From the NCBI RefSeq assembly GCF_029215995.1, contig NZ_JAEMVB010000004.1, forward strand, positions 40,537-104,536: a stretch of DNA of 64,000 nucleotides, in the 5' to 3' direction. Source of the stretch: Sulfurimonas sp. SAG-AH-194-L11. GTDB lineage: Bacteria > Campylobacterota > Campylobacteria > Campylobacterales > Sulfurimonadaceae. The notes below the pieces were generated by a model that was not told the DNA's origin, did no database searches, and saw nothing but the letters and a program-made list of their open reading frames with translations. How positions within the stretch are numbered: position 1 is the first letter of the stretch; the number at the start of each line of letters is the position of its first letter. Below, piece after piece: positions 8,024 through 15,029 of this stretch. The position numbers and the translations under genes were made by a program.

Positions 8024-9052
8024 ATGACACCTATACAGAGAGTATTAGAAGCAATCGATGAGATAAAAAAAGGCAAGATGGTCATCATGATAGATGATGA
8101 GGATAGAGAAAATGAGGGAGATTTAGTATATGCTGCTGCATTTAGTACTCCACAGCATGTTAACTTTATGGCAACTCATGCAAGAGGGCTCATCTGTGTA
8201 GCACTTTCTAAGACAATAGCAACACGCTTGGATTTAAACCCTATGGTGAGCTCAAACACATCCTCTTATGAAACTGCATTTACTGTTTCTGTTGATGCAA
8301 AAGATGCTCTTACAGGTATCTCTGCGGGTGAGAGAGATGATACTATTCGTATTCTTGCAAATCCTATAGCTAAATCTACTGAACTGGTAAAGCCTGGACA
8401 TATATTTCCTCTTATCGCTAAAGATGGGGGAACACTTGTTAGAACTGGGCATACTGAGGGTTCAGTTGATATCTGTCGATTAGCAGGTTTAAGTGAGGCG
8501 GGTGTGATTTGTGAGATTATTAAAGAAGATGGCGAGATGGCTCGTCGTGATGACTTAGATGTTTTTGGTGAAAAGCATAATCTCAAAACTGTTTTTATCT
8601 CAGACATTGTAGAGTACAGACTTGCTAATGAATCTTTAATAAATGAAATATCAGTTGAAGAGATAGATTTTTTTGGTGTGAAAGTCAAAAAACATATATT
8701 TGCTGATCATGATGCAATCGAACATACTGCCATAGAATTTTACTCTGCTGGAAGTATTGCAAATGTACGTGTGCATAATGTTGTTCCTGATATTGATTTA
8801 CTTTTAAATCAAGAAAAATATAATAATCTTGTGAAATCTATTGAGTATTTAAAAATAAATAGTGGTATTTTAGTTTTTATCAACAAAACAAATCATCAAG
8901 ATAATTCTGCTCCTAAAGAGTTTGGTATAGGTGCACAAATTATTAAATCTTTTGGAATTGAGAAAATGAACCTTATAACATCACTTAAGTCTACCGAGTT
9001 TGTTGGTCTAAGTGGTTTTGGTTTAGAGGTAAATGAAACTATAAATATCTAA
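8024..9052 (+). CDS. ribBA: 3,4-dihydroxy-2-butanone-4-phosphate synthase with degenerate GTP cyclohydrolase II domain
   Basis: The N-terminal 200 residues are a complete RibB: DDEDRENEGDL, the loop SERGLIC-like segment HARGLICVALS, and RTGHTEGSVDIC. RibB makes the four-carbon riboflavin precursor from ribulose 5-phosphate. The C-terminal 140 residues keep the layout of GTP cyclohydrolase II but contain no cysteine at all, so the three Zn ligands of an active RibA are absent. This half is therefore likely inactive as a cyclohydrolase, and a separate RibA is expected elsewhere. It sits 3 bp upstream of apbE and is probably co-transcribed, linking flavin supply to flavinylation. TATAAT at 7991-7996 may be its -10 box. 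Confidence 0.85.
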   Translation: MTPIQRVLEAIDEIKKGKMVIMIDDEDRENEGDLVYAAAFSTPQHVNFMATHARGLICVALSKTIATRLDLNPMVSSNTSSYETAFTVSVDAKDALTGISAGERDDTIRILANPIAKSTELVKPGHIFPLIAKDGGTLVRTGHTEGSVDICRLAGLSEAGVICEIIKEDGEMARRDDLDVFGEKHNLKTVFISDIVEYRLANESLINEISVEEIDFFGVKVKKHIFADHDAIEHTAIEFYSAGSIANVRVHNVVPDIDLLLNQEKYNNLVKSIEYLKINSGILVFINKTNHQDNSAPKEFGIGAQIIKSFGIEKMNLITSLKSTEFVGLSGFGLEVNETINI

Positions 9053-9055
9053 ATC

Positions 9056-9982
9056 ATGAAACTATTTTTTCTCCTTCTGATATTTTCCTCCTTAAATGCT
9101 GGAGAACTCTTACAAACTAGAACAAAGGTGCTAATGGGTACCTTTGCTACTATAAGTCTTAGTGAATCAAATAAGGGACTCTTTAAGGGCGCTTTTTCTG
9201 TTTTAGCTAGGGTTGATAACTCCCTCTCCTCATATAAAATAAACTCACCAATATATAAACTTAACAAGCATAAAAAAGCAGATATAAATTTGTACACTTA
9301 TGAAGCACTTCTTTTAAGTCAAAAGTACTATAAAGAGAGTAGGGGATACTTTAATATTGCTATTGGTAGTATTACTAAAGAGCTATACCGGTTTGGTGAA
9401 GATGAACGTATTCCAGAGAGCTGGGAATTAAATGCAAGTGATACCTCTTTTAATACACTCATTTTTAATACTAAAAGTGCAAAAATAGGCTATGGAATAA
9501 AAGTTGACTTAGGGGGCTTTGGCAAAGGTTATGGTGTAGATAGAGGAGTAGAGTACTTACGTATAAATAGTGTACAAAGGGCAAGAGTAGCTCTGAGCGG
9601 TGATATTCGTTGTCTTGGGATATGTGAAATAGAGATAAATAATCCTTTATCATCAAGACCACTGCTTCGCTTCTCTACCAAATATCAAGAGATGGGTATA
9701 TCAACAAGTGGAAACTATAATCGTTTTGTAGGGACTCCTGATAATAACCATCTCATAAACCCAAACACAAAAGAGTCACAAAAAAACTTTATATCTCTGA
9801 CACTGATATCTACACTTCCAAACTCGGATATAGATGCTTATGCAACTGCTGCTAGTGTTATGCCTAAAGCATTAGCTTATAAGTTTTTGAACTCTTTAGA
9901 CTTAGCGTATGTTGCACTAGAGAGTGATGAAAGTTTAGTGCTAAGTGAAAATATTGACCAGTATGTTAATGTTTATAAATAG
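9056..9982 (+). CDS. apbE: ApbE-type FAD:protein FMN transferase
   Basis: A 308-residue exported protein. MKLFFLLLIFSSLNAGE is a signal peptide. The body carries ApbE landmarks: MGTFATI near residue 25, KVDLGGFGKGYGVD around 150, GDIRC, and the Mg-binding DAYATAASVM near the C-terminus. ApbE moves FMN from FAD onto a Thr/Ser of partner proteins outside the cytoplasm. A matching target (the FMN-binding protein at 10881-11405) is encoded in the facing operon. The gene ends inside the 3' end of the opposing membrane gene (17-bp overlap). Some positions differ from consensus (GFGKG for the usual GIAKG), but the fold assignment is firm. Confidence 0.87.
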   Translation: MKLFFLLLIFSSLNAGELLQTRTKVLMGTFATISLSESNKGLFKGAFSVLARVDNSLSSYKINSPIYKLNKHKKADINLYTYEALLLSQKYYKESRGYFNIAIGSITKELYRFGEDERIPESWELNASDTSFNTLIFNTKSAKIGYGIKVDLGGFGKGYGVDRGVEYLRINSVQRARVALSGDIRCLGICEIEINNPLSSRPLLRFSTKYQEMGISTSGNYNRFVGTPDNNHLINPNTKESQKNFISLTLISTLPNSDIDAYATAASVMPKALAYKFLNSLDLAYVALESDESLVLSENIDQYVNVYK

Positions 9983-10412
9983 AGGCAAGTAGAAGCCAAA
10001 GAGTGTAGAGTACAAGTAGTTCTAATAATATAAATGAGATAAGCTTCAGATAGGCAAAAAAATCTAAACCCATTATGATAAAGTAAGGACTAAAGAGTTC
10101 TAAGAAACCTACAAAAAAAATAGCATAAGATAGCTTTATAAACTGTTTGGATGTTCTATGTTTTGTAAAGAGTAAAAAGTGCAATACAACCATGAAAAAA
10201 AGTCCAAAGGCAAAAATATGTGGTAGTATTATTTTTACTATTGTTAACCATGACTTCTCTACTAAAAATTTATCTTCATTTCCTAAGTAGTACTCCAAAA
10301 CACCACTAACAGAAAGTCCTATCTTATCTTCAAAGAGTAATAATGAACTCCCTAAAAGAAGCAGACTAAACAGTAAAAAGTATAGGACTGCGTATCTATA
10401 TGCTTGTTGCAA
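9966..10412 (-). CDS. Small four-TM membrane protein, paralogue of the upstream gene
   Basis: A 148-residue protein with four predicted membrane helices. An extracytoplasmic loop between helices 1 and 2 contains LGNEDKF (43-49), and His65 and His78 sit in helix 2. The gene upstream encodes a protein of the same size and layout with FGNIDEF and a His at the matching place, so the two look like tandem duplicates. The histidines could bind haem b or serve a quinone site; that is inference. Start is TTG at 10412, overlapping the upstream gene by 17 bp. It lies in the operon with the FMN-binding protein. I do not recognise a named family. Confidence 0.65.
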   Translation of the reverse strand: MQQAYRYAVLYFLLFSLLLLGSSLLLFEDKIGLSVSGVLEYYLGNEDKFLVEKSWLTIVKIILPHIFAFGLFFMVVLHFLLFTKHRTSKQFIKLSYAIFFVGFLELFSPYFIIMGLDFFAYLKLISFILLELLVLYTLWLLLASIYKH

Positions 10413-10878
10413 AGTTTAAATTCCATAAAGAGTGTAAGGCCATGATAAATGCCATAATATGCCATATAAAAAATGATATAACATAAATACCTAAGATGTT
10501 TGGAATATAAAAATAACTTACAAAAAGAGTAACAAGTGAGAGTAGAGCACTTATCATTAATATATTTATAACAATAATAGAGTAGCGTTTAATCGAGCAG
10601 AGTCGGGCATAAACTGTAGAGAGTGTTAAAAGAATCATCATTATAAAAAAGATTTGTCCATGAAGATACTCTAAGAATACTGATTTATCCATAGGGTCTA
10701 TAAATTCATCTATATTTCCAAAAAGAGTCATTTTTATATCTTCACCAAGTAGCCCTAGTGTCGCGTTTACTACAAAAAAATCAGCTATAAAGTAGAGAAC
10801 CATAAAGACTAGCAGACCATTAAGTAAAGGTTTCATAGCCATATCTTCTTTGAGATCTTTAATGAGGGTAAAACGCAA
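10396..10878 (-). CDS. Small four-TM membrane protein, paralogue of the downstream gene
   Basis: A 160-residue protein with four predicted helices. FGNIDEF (53-59) lies in the first outer loop, His73 follows at the start of helix 2, and His140 and His149 lie in helix 4. The layout matches the protein encoded just downstream. It begins 2 bp after the FMN-binding gene. The TTG at 10878 has AGGA about nine bases upstream; an ATG at codon 13 or 15 is also possible. Context suggests a membrane redox partner that feeds electrons to the flavinylated protein. The family is unknown to me. Confidence 0.65.
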   Translation of the reverse strand: MRFTLIKDLKEDMAMKPLLNGLLVFMVLYFIADFFVVNATLGLLGEDIKMTLFGNIDEFIDPMDKSVFLEYLHGQIFFIMMILLTLSTVYARLCSIKRYSIIVINILMISALLSLVTLFVSYFYIPNILGIYVISFFIWHIMAFIMALHSLWNLNFATSI

Positions 10879-10880
10879 GA

Positions 10881-11405
10881 CTATTTTCCTTTTAGAAGTT
10901 CATTATATATAGCAAATGCGATACGTGAGCCTTCAATAACACTTCTTGCACTCATAGTGGCACCAGATATACTTGGTATGTCACGATTGAGTCTAAGCAT
11001 CTTGTCGGTTGAAGTACCTTGTAGTTGTTTATTCCATGTGTTGGATGTTATGTACTCCATTGACTCGTTAAATGCAATTATATCTATACCTTGTAGCTGA
11101 TTGTTCTTTATAAAATAAAGTACTACTGCATTTTTAGAGCGAACCTTTCTACTTACTAAAATACCATAACCAAGAGTTTTATCGTCTTTTTTTGCTGTAA
11201 ATATTCTATATATTTTTGTGTCGAGTTTTGTTTTTGCATTTGTTTGGATGTCTTTAAATTTTTTATTTGATAGTAATATATTTTTTTTTGTAATCGTTGC
11301 ATTAAGGTCATATTCTTCTTGCATAGCTTTAAGAGGTGATACTAAAATCTTTGCTTGGAGTAGGGAGATAGATAAAATTAATAAAATTAATAAAAGTTTT
11401 TTCAT
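10881..11405 (-). CDS. Exported FMN-binding domain protein with ApbE flavinylation site
   Basis: A 174-residue protein with an N-terminal signal peptide (MKKLLLILLILSISLLQA) and a C-terminal FMN_bind domain. The motif D-I-P-S-I-S-G-A-T-M-S near residues 142-152 matches the ApbE target pattern (D-x3-4-SGAT), with Thr150 as the likely FMN attachment site. This places a covalent flavin outside the inner membrane, as in RnfG/NqrC and extracellular electron-transfer flavoproteins. It heads a run with two 4-TM proteins; the porin gene lies upstream on the same strand behind a Fur-like promoter, and apbE faces it. A hairpin (11450-11482) separates it from the porin and may lower read-through. Confidence 0.82.
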   Translation of the reverse strand: MKKLLLILLILSISLLQAKILVSPLKAMQEEYDLNATITKKNILLSNKKFKDIQTNAKTKLDTKIYRIFTAKKDDKTLGYGILVSRKVRSKNAVVLYFIKNNQLQGIDIIAFNESMEYITSNTWNKQLQGTSTDKMLRLNRDIPSISGATMSARSVIEGSRIAFAIYNELLKGK

Positions 11406-11449
11406 AGTTTAAGTCTTTATATTTAGTTGTGAAATTGTATCAAAATAAT

Positions 11450-11482
11450 GAAGTTTTACACTGAAAATATGTGTAAAACTTC
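11450..11482 (-). terminator. Hairpin between porin and FMN-binding genes
   Basis: GAAGTTTTACAC (11450-11461) and GTGTAAAACTTC (11471-11482) form a perfect 12-bp stem with a 9-base loop. On the minus strand no strong T-run follows, so it may act as a partial terminator or an mRNA-stabilising structure at the porin 3' end. Confidence 0.5.
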
Positions 11483-11507
11483 TTTTAAAAATAGAATATA
11501 TTTTTTT

Positions 11508-12767
11508 TTAGAAAACGAAACCTAAAGAGGCACTAATAGTACTTGAATTAACTCCTGTGTTTGAGTAGTCATTATCAGCCATTGCATAATCGACTTTTAG
11601 TACAACTTGCTCATGTGGAAAAAAGTTTGCACCAATAGTCACTGTATTAACAGGATTAAAAGAAGTTCCATCAACAAATTTAGCTTGAGGGTTTACACTC
11701 TCATACTGAACAAAAAGAGGAAGAGAATACTCAGATGATGTTAAAGAAAGTACATCAAAACTAGCATTTATATATCCACCCTGTGCAGTCTCAACACCTT
11801 TAGTCGCATTAAAGTCTTGAGCATTTGTTCTATTAGTTTGTGTATAAACACCATACACTCTAGCACCACTATTTTTATAGTCAGCATGCACTTCATACAT
11901 AGCTGTAGTTGAGTCTTTTGCATCTGCTGAAGGAGCAACATAGATTGATGCACCAGTAATTAGACCAGTTAAACCAGTGTAGTCTACTCTCGCAACCATT
12001 CCGAGATTAGGATTTTTGTTTGCAAAAGAACCACCACGACCATTACGAAGCCATTTACTTCCATTAGCAGTTGTTTGTAGGGAAGTAATTGCAGCAACCT
12101 TATATGATACATCTTTTGCGATATCACCAAATACCATTATACCGCTTTCAGCCCATGTTGTAGGGATTAGGTATTTTGAAGTTTCTGGACGTTGTACTGT
12201 AGTAAAAAGTGTTGGTTCATGTCTTTGAGAGATGATTCCAACAGGAACTAAAAAGTTACCAAGACGAATGTTAGCATGTTCATTTATTAGAAAGTCTAAG
12301 TAAAGAAACTCTACAACAACCTTGTCCCCACCGCCAGCATCTCCACCAGCTTGCTCAACTCCACCACCTTCATATTCTATTTCAGTATTTAAGATAATAT
12401 TGTCTGAAAATTTATATCCGAAATACGTGATAAATCTTTTAATATTAACTTCTGAACTTGTTTCACCTGCTTTGTCAGTTGACTTTATGTACATTTCACC
12501 ATACCCACCAACACTCAAAGGAGATTTGGAGTAGTAAACTTTAGAAGCTGCTGCTCCAAGACCACTAAATGACTTTGAATCATCTACAGTTGTATAGTTA
12601 AAACCTGTTTTAAGGTCACTTGTCTCATCAATAAGTGTTTGACTCATCTCTTGAAGCTCTTTTACTTGTTGCTTAAGCTCTGCAATATCTGATGCATCAT
12701 CTGCAAAAGAAGAGGTACTGAGTGCTAACATACTTGCTAATACTAAAGATAATTTTGTGTTTTTCAT
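11508..12767 (-). CDS. Outer-membrane porin, probably iron-regulated
   Basis: A 419-residue outer-membrane protein. A signal peptide ends at SSFADD, followed by a short coiled coil (residues 26-50, AELKQQVKELQEMSQ) of the type that trimerises in Campylobacterota and OprO/P-like porins. A barrel with alternating strands then ends in SASLGFVF, with the C-terminal Phe recognised by the Bam machinery. The substrate is unknown. A sigma-70 promoter with consensus -35 and -10 boxes lies about 60-90 bp upstream, flanked by two Fur-box-like palindromes, so expression should respond to iron. The FMN-binding and 4-TM genes lie downstream on the same strand. Confidence 0.8.
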   Translation of the reverse strand: MKNTKLSLVLASMLALSTSSFADDASDIAELKQQVKELQEMSQTLIDETSDLKTGFNYTTVDDSKSFSGLGAAASKVYYSKSPLSVGGYGEMYIKSTDKAGETSSEVNIKRFITYFGYKFSDNIILNTEIEYEGGGVEQAGGDAGGGDKVVVEFLYLDFLINEHANIRLGNFLVPVGIISQRHEPTLFTTVQRPETSKYLIPTTWAESGIMVFGDIAKDVSYKVAAITSLQTTANGSKWLRNGRGGSFANKNPNLGMVARVDYTGLTGLITGASIYVAPSADAKDSTTAMYEVHADYKNSGARVYGVYTQTNRTNAQDFNATKGVETAQGGYINASFDVLSLTSSEYSLPLFVQYESVNPQAKFVDGTSFNPVNTVTIGANFFPHEQVVLKVDYAMADNDYSNTGVNSSTISASLGFVF

Positions 12768-12795
12768 GTCATTTCCTAATGTGTATTTTTGGTTA

Positions 12796-12810
12796 TGATA
12801 TTTGTTATCA
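12796..12810 (-). promoter_or_regulatory. Fur-box-like palindrome in the porin leader
   Basis: TGATATTTGTTATCA matches the 7-1-7 Fur consensus TGATAATnATTATCA at 12 of 14 positions. It is part of an 8-bp perfect inverted repeat (12793-12800 with 12806-12813). It lies downstream of the predicted -10 box, where a bound repressor would block transcription. Confidence 0.6.
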
Positions 12811-12828
12811 TAATCAAGTTATAGCGGA

Positions 12829-12857
12829 ATTATAAGCAAAAAATGAATTAATGTCAA
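12829..12857 (-). promoter_or_regulatory. Consensus sigma-70 promoter of the porin gene
   Basis: On the minus strand, TTGACA (12857-12852) and TATAAT (12834-12829) are both perfect consensus and are separated by exactly 17 bp. Start of transcription should fall near 12822, about 55 bp before the porin ATG. This is the best promoter I found in the window. Confidence 0.8.
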
Positions 12858-12863
12858 TGGTAA

Positions 12864-12878
12864 TGAGAATAATTATCA
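12864..12878 (-). promoter_or_regulatory. Fur box next to the porin -35 element
   Basis: TGAGAATAATTATCA (plus-strand reading) matches TGATAATnATTATCA at 13 of 14 positions. The 19-bp form (12859-12877) matches the classic Fur box at 16 of 19. It lies immediately upstream of the porin -35 hexamer. Confidence 0.72.
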
Positions 12879-12929
12879 AAGAATTTAATAATTTTAGTTC
12901 AAAATCCTTAAAATAGGGGTGTAAAAGAT

Positions 12930-14168
12930 TTAGTCTTTACTAACAACTCTATTTTTTCCACTCTTTTTTGCTTCATACATGTACTTATCAGCAGTTTCTA
13001 GCATTGCATCGACATCTTTGAGTATAGAAGTTACACCAATTGAGATAGTGATTCTTAAGTTTTTATCACTATTTAACTCTAATGGTGTTTTTGCAACACT
13101 TTTACATACCTTTTGCATGACTTTTATCGCTTGTTTATTCGGACAGTTTGGAAGTAGTATAACAAACTCTTCTCCACCAAAACGTACAAATATATCAGAA
13201 CGTCGTAGTACTTTTTTTATGGTGTTTGCAATATGAATAAGGGCCTTATCACCAACTTCATGACCATATGTATCGTTAACACTTTTAAAGTCATCTATAT
13301 CAATCATCGCTATAGAGGAGTGTTGCCCAGCTCTAGAAGCATTTTCAAGTACTTTTACACCCGCTTCATAAAAGTAAAGACGGTTATGTAGTCCTGTGAG
13401 TTGGTCTGTCATCGCCATACCCTTAATCTTCTTAAACATATCAGCAATTAAAAGAGAGTTATTTATACGGCTCATAAATTCTTCATTTATAAAAGGTTTA
13501 GTAATGTAGTCATTTGCACCAACTTTTAAAAATCTACTAATCATATATGTATCTTCACTACCTGAGACCACTAGAAGCGGTAACTCTTCAAAAGAGTATT
13601 TAGCACGAATCATTTTTACAAGTTCATATCCATTTAGTTTAGGCATTTCATAGTCAGTTATCACAAGGTCAATTTTTTTAGAGTTACTGTTTTCTAAATG
13701 TTTCCATGCTTCTTCTCCATCAGAGCACTGTACTACATGCATATTTTGAGAGCTAAGAAGTATAGACATCTGTGTTAAGACTAATTTTGAGTCATCTACT
13801 ATTAAAATCGTTTTTTTTGAATTTGAGTAAAGACGTTTTACTATTTTAGATACAAAATCCACAGAAGCCCTTGAGTTTGTAACTACATAATCAGATACAT
13901 TATACGAAAGTATTTTTTCTCTTGTCTCTTTGTTATCCTGTTTGGTTATGAGTATAACAAATTTATCTTCATCTGTAAGTTTTGTAATAATATCAACAGT
14001 TTTATCGTCAAGTCGTATGATATATAAATCATACTCAAGTAAATCTTCTATTTTTTCATCTAAATCTTTGACGGCAGACACATCTGTCTCAAGAGAGGTT
14101 TCTATGTTTTTTTGAAGACTAAAATTGAACCGAGCATCATCATCTATAATAAGTATTTTTTTGAACAT
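12930..14168 (-). CDS. Response regulator with two REC domains and a GGDEF diguanylate cyclase
   Basis: A 412-residue PleD-like protein. REC1 (about 1-115) is degenerate: it starts KILIIDDD, but the phospho-acceptor position reads LYIIRLDD. REC2 (about 118-240) is complete, with ILIVDDSK, VITDYEMP (phospho-Asp) and the Lys in YITKPF. The GGDEF domain (about 250-412) has DQLTGLHNR, the active site RFGGEEF, and an inhibitory I-site RRSD five residues before it. It should make c-di-GMP when REC2 is phosphorylated, with product inhibition. No cognate kinase is adjacent. The gene is transcribed alone towards the porin. Confidence 0.88.
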   Translation of the reverse strand: MFKKILIIDDDARFNFSLQKNIETSLETDVSAVKDLDEKIEDLLEYDLYIIRLDDKTVDIITKLTDEDKFVILITKQDNKETREKILSYNVSDYVVTNSRASVDFVSKIVKRLYSNSKKTILIVDDSKLVLTQMSILLSSQNMHVVQCSDGEEAWKHLENSNSKKIDLVITDYEMPKLNGYELVKMIRAKYSFEELPLLVVSGSEDTYMISRFLKVGANDYITKPFINEEFMSRINNSLLIADMFKKIKGMAMTDQLTGLHNRLYFYEAGVKVLENASRAGQHSSIAMIDIDDFKSVNDTYGHEVGDKALIHIANTIKKVLRRSDIFVRFGGEEFVILLPNCPNKQAIKVMQKVCKSVAKTPLELNSDKNLRITISIGVTSILKDVDAMLETADKYMYEAKKSGKNRVVSKD

Positions 14169-14199
14169 TAAATCTTCTTGTATATAGTTTGTATTTACA

Positions 14200-14223
14200 A
14201 ATGATTATAGTACGATAATCATT
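14200..14223. promoter_or_regulatory. Inverted repeat in a divergent promoter region
   Basis: AATGATTAT (14200-14208) and ATAATCATT (14215-14223) form a perfect 9-bp inverted repeat with a 6-bp spacer. It lies between the diguanylate cyclase and the divergently transcribed RraB-like gene. It looks like an operator for a dimeric regulator; the ATAATCATT core overlaps Fur-type sequence. Confidence 0.45.
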
Positions 14224-14248
14224 AATTTAATTTTAATTACTATAGTAT

Positions 14249-14278
14249 TTGAGTATTAAGGATATAATTTGATATAAT
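14249..14278 (+). promoter_or_regulatory. Probable sigma-70 promoter for the RraB-like/LplT-PlsC/dgkA genes
   Basis: TTGAGT (14249-14254) and TATAAT (14273-14278) are 18 bp apart. The -10 box lies 27 bp before the ATG at 14306. Confidence 0.55.
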
Positions 14279-14305
14279 GTAAAAAATTTTAAGACTAGAG
14301 AGATT

Positions 14306-15028
14306 ATGAGAGAATACTTTACAAGAATACAAGATAATGAAACAATCCATATAGAAATAGAATTAAATGCTTTTGGCTTTAGTAGTAACAACCCTTGGCT
14401 ATTTAGTGTTTTTATAAAATTTGATGGTTTAGATGAAAGTCTGAATGGTTTTGAAGAATTTTTAGAGACAAAAGAGTCTCTTATTATTGCCTTAGAACAC
14501 CAAGAAAAAGCAAAGTATGTTGCTACTCGTAATGTAGATGGTTGGAGTGAACTTTACTTTTATGCTAAAGACTCTAAAGAGTTAGACACTATAGCACAGC
14601 ATATACTCAAAGAGAGTAATTATGTCTATGAAAGTAGTGTTGTTAGAGATACAAAGTGGGACTTCCATCATAAAAATCTAACGCCATCAGAACTAGAACA
14701 GTGCCATATCCAAAGTGAGAAAATCATCTTTATGTTGAGTGAAGAAGAGGATGATCTCTCTACAGTTCGTAGTGTGGAACATTATATCTCTTTTGAACTT
14801 CCAACACAAAAAAATAGATTTTTAAATACTCTAAACATAGAAGGTTACAGACTAAAAGATGAGATAAGTAGTGAAGAGTTTGAACATGGTATAGCTCTTG
14901 TTAAAGAGCATGATGTTCGCAGCCAAACACTTAAGGTTGAGATAGATAAACTTTTTGTAGAGATTAAGAAATACCAAGGGTATTATGAGGGCTGGAGTAC
15001 TACTTTAGTAGAGCAAAACAAAGCTTAA
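14306..15028 (+). CDS. DUF695/RraB-like protein
   Basis: A soluble acidic 240-residue protein with no signal or membrane segment. The N-terminal half (about 1-125) looks like a DUF695 domain with aromatic-rich strands (NPWLFSVFIKFDGL). The C-terminal half (about 128-235) resembles the RNase E inhibitor RraB fold, ending in the tell-tale YYEGWSTTL. RraB binds RNase E and modulates RNA turnover in gammaproteobacteria; Campylobacterota lack a classical RNase E, so the function here is open. It is followed 1 bp later by the LplT-PlsC fusion. The family call is from memory of motif layout. Confidence 0.6.
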   Translation: MREYFTRIQDNETIHIEIELNAFGFSSNNPWLFSVFIKFDGLDESLNGFEEFLETKESLIIALEHQEKAKYVATRNVDGWSELYFYAKDSKELDTIAQHILKESNYVYESSVVRDTKWDFHHKNLTPSELEQCHIQSEKIIFMLSEEEDDLSTVRSVEHYISFELPTQKNRFLNTLNIEGYRLKDEISSEEFEHGIALVKEHDVRSQTLKVEIDKLFVEIKKYQGYYEGWSTTLVEQNKA

Positions 15029-15029
15029 G

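Noticed and set aside
8266..8688. 140-codon minus-strand frame inside ribBA
   Set aside because: It is the reverse of a strongly conserved RibB domain and has no RBS or recognisable protein features.
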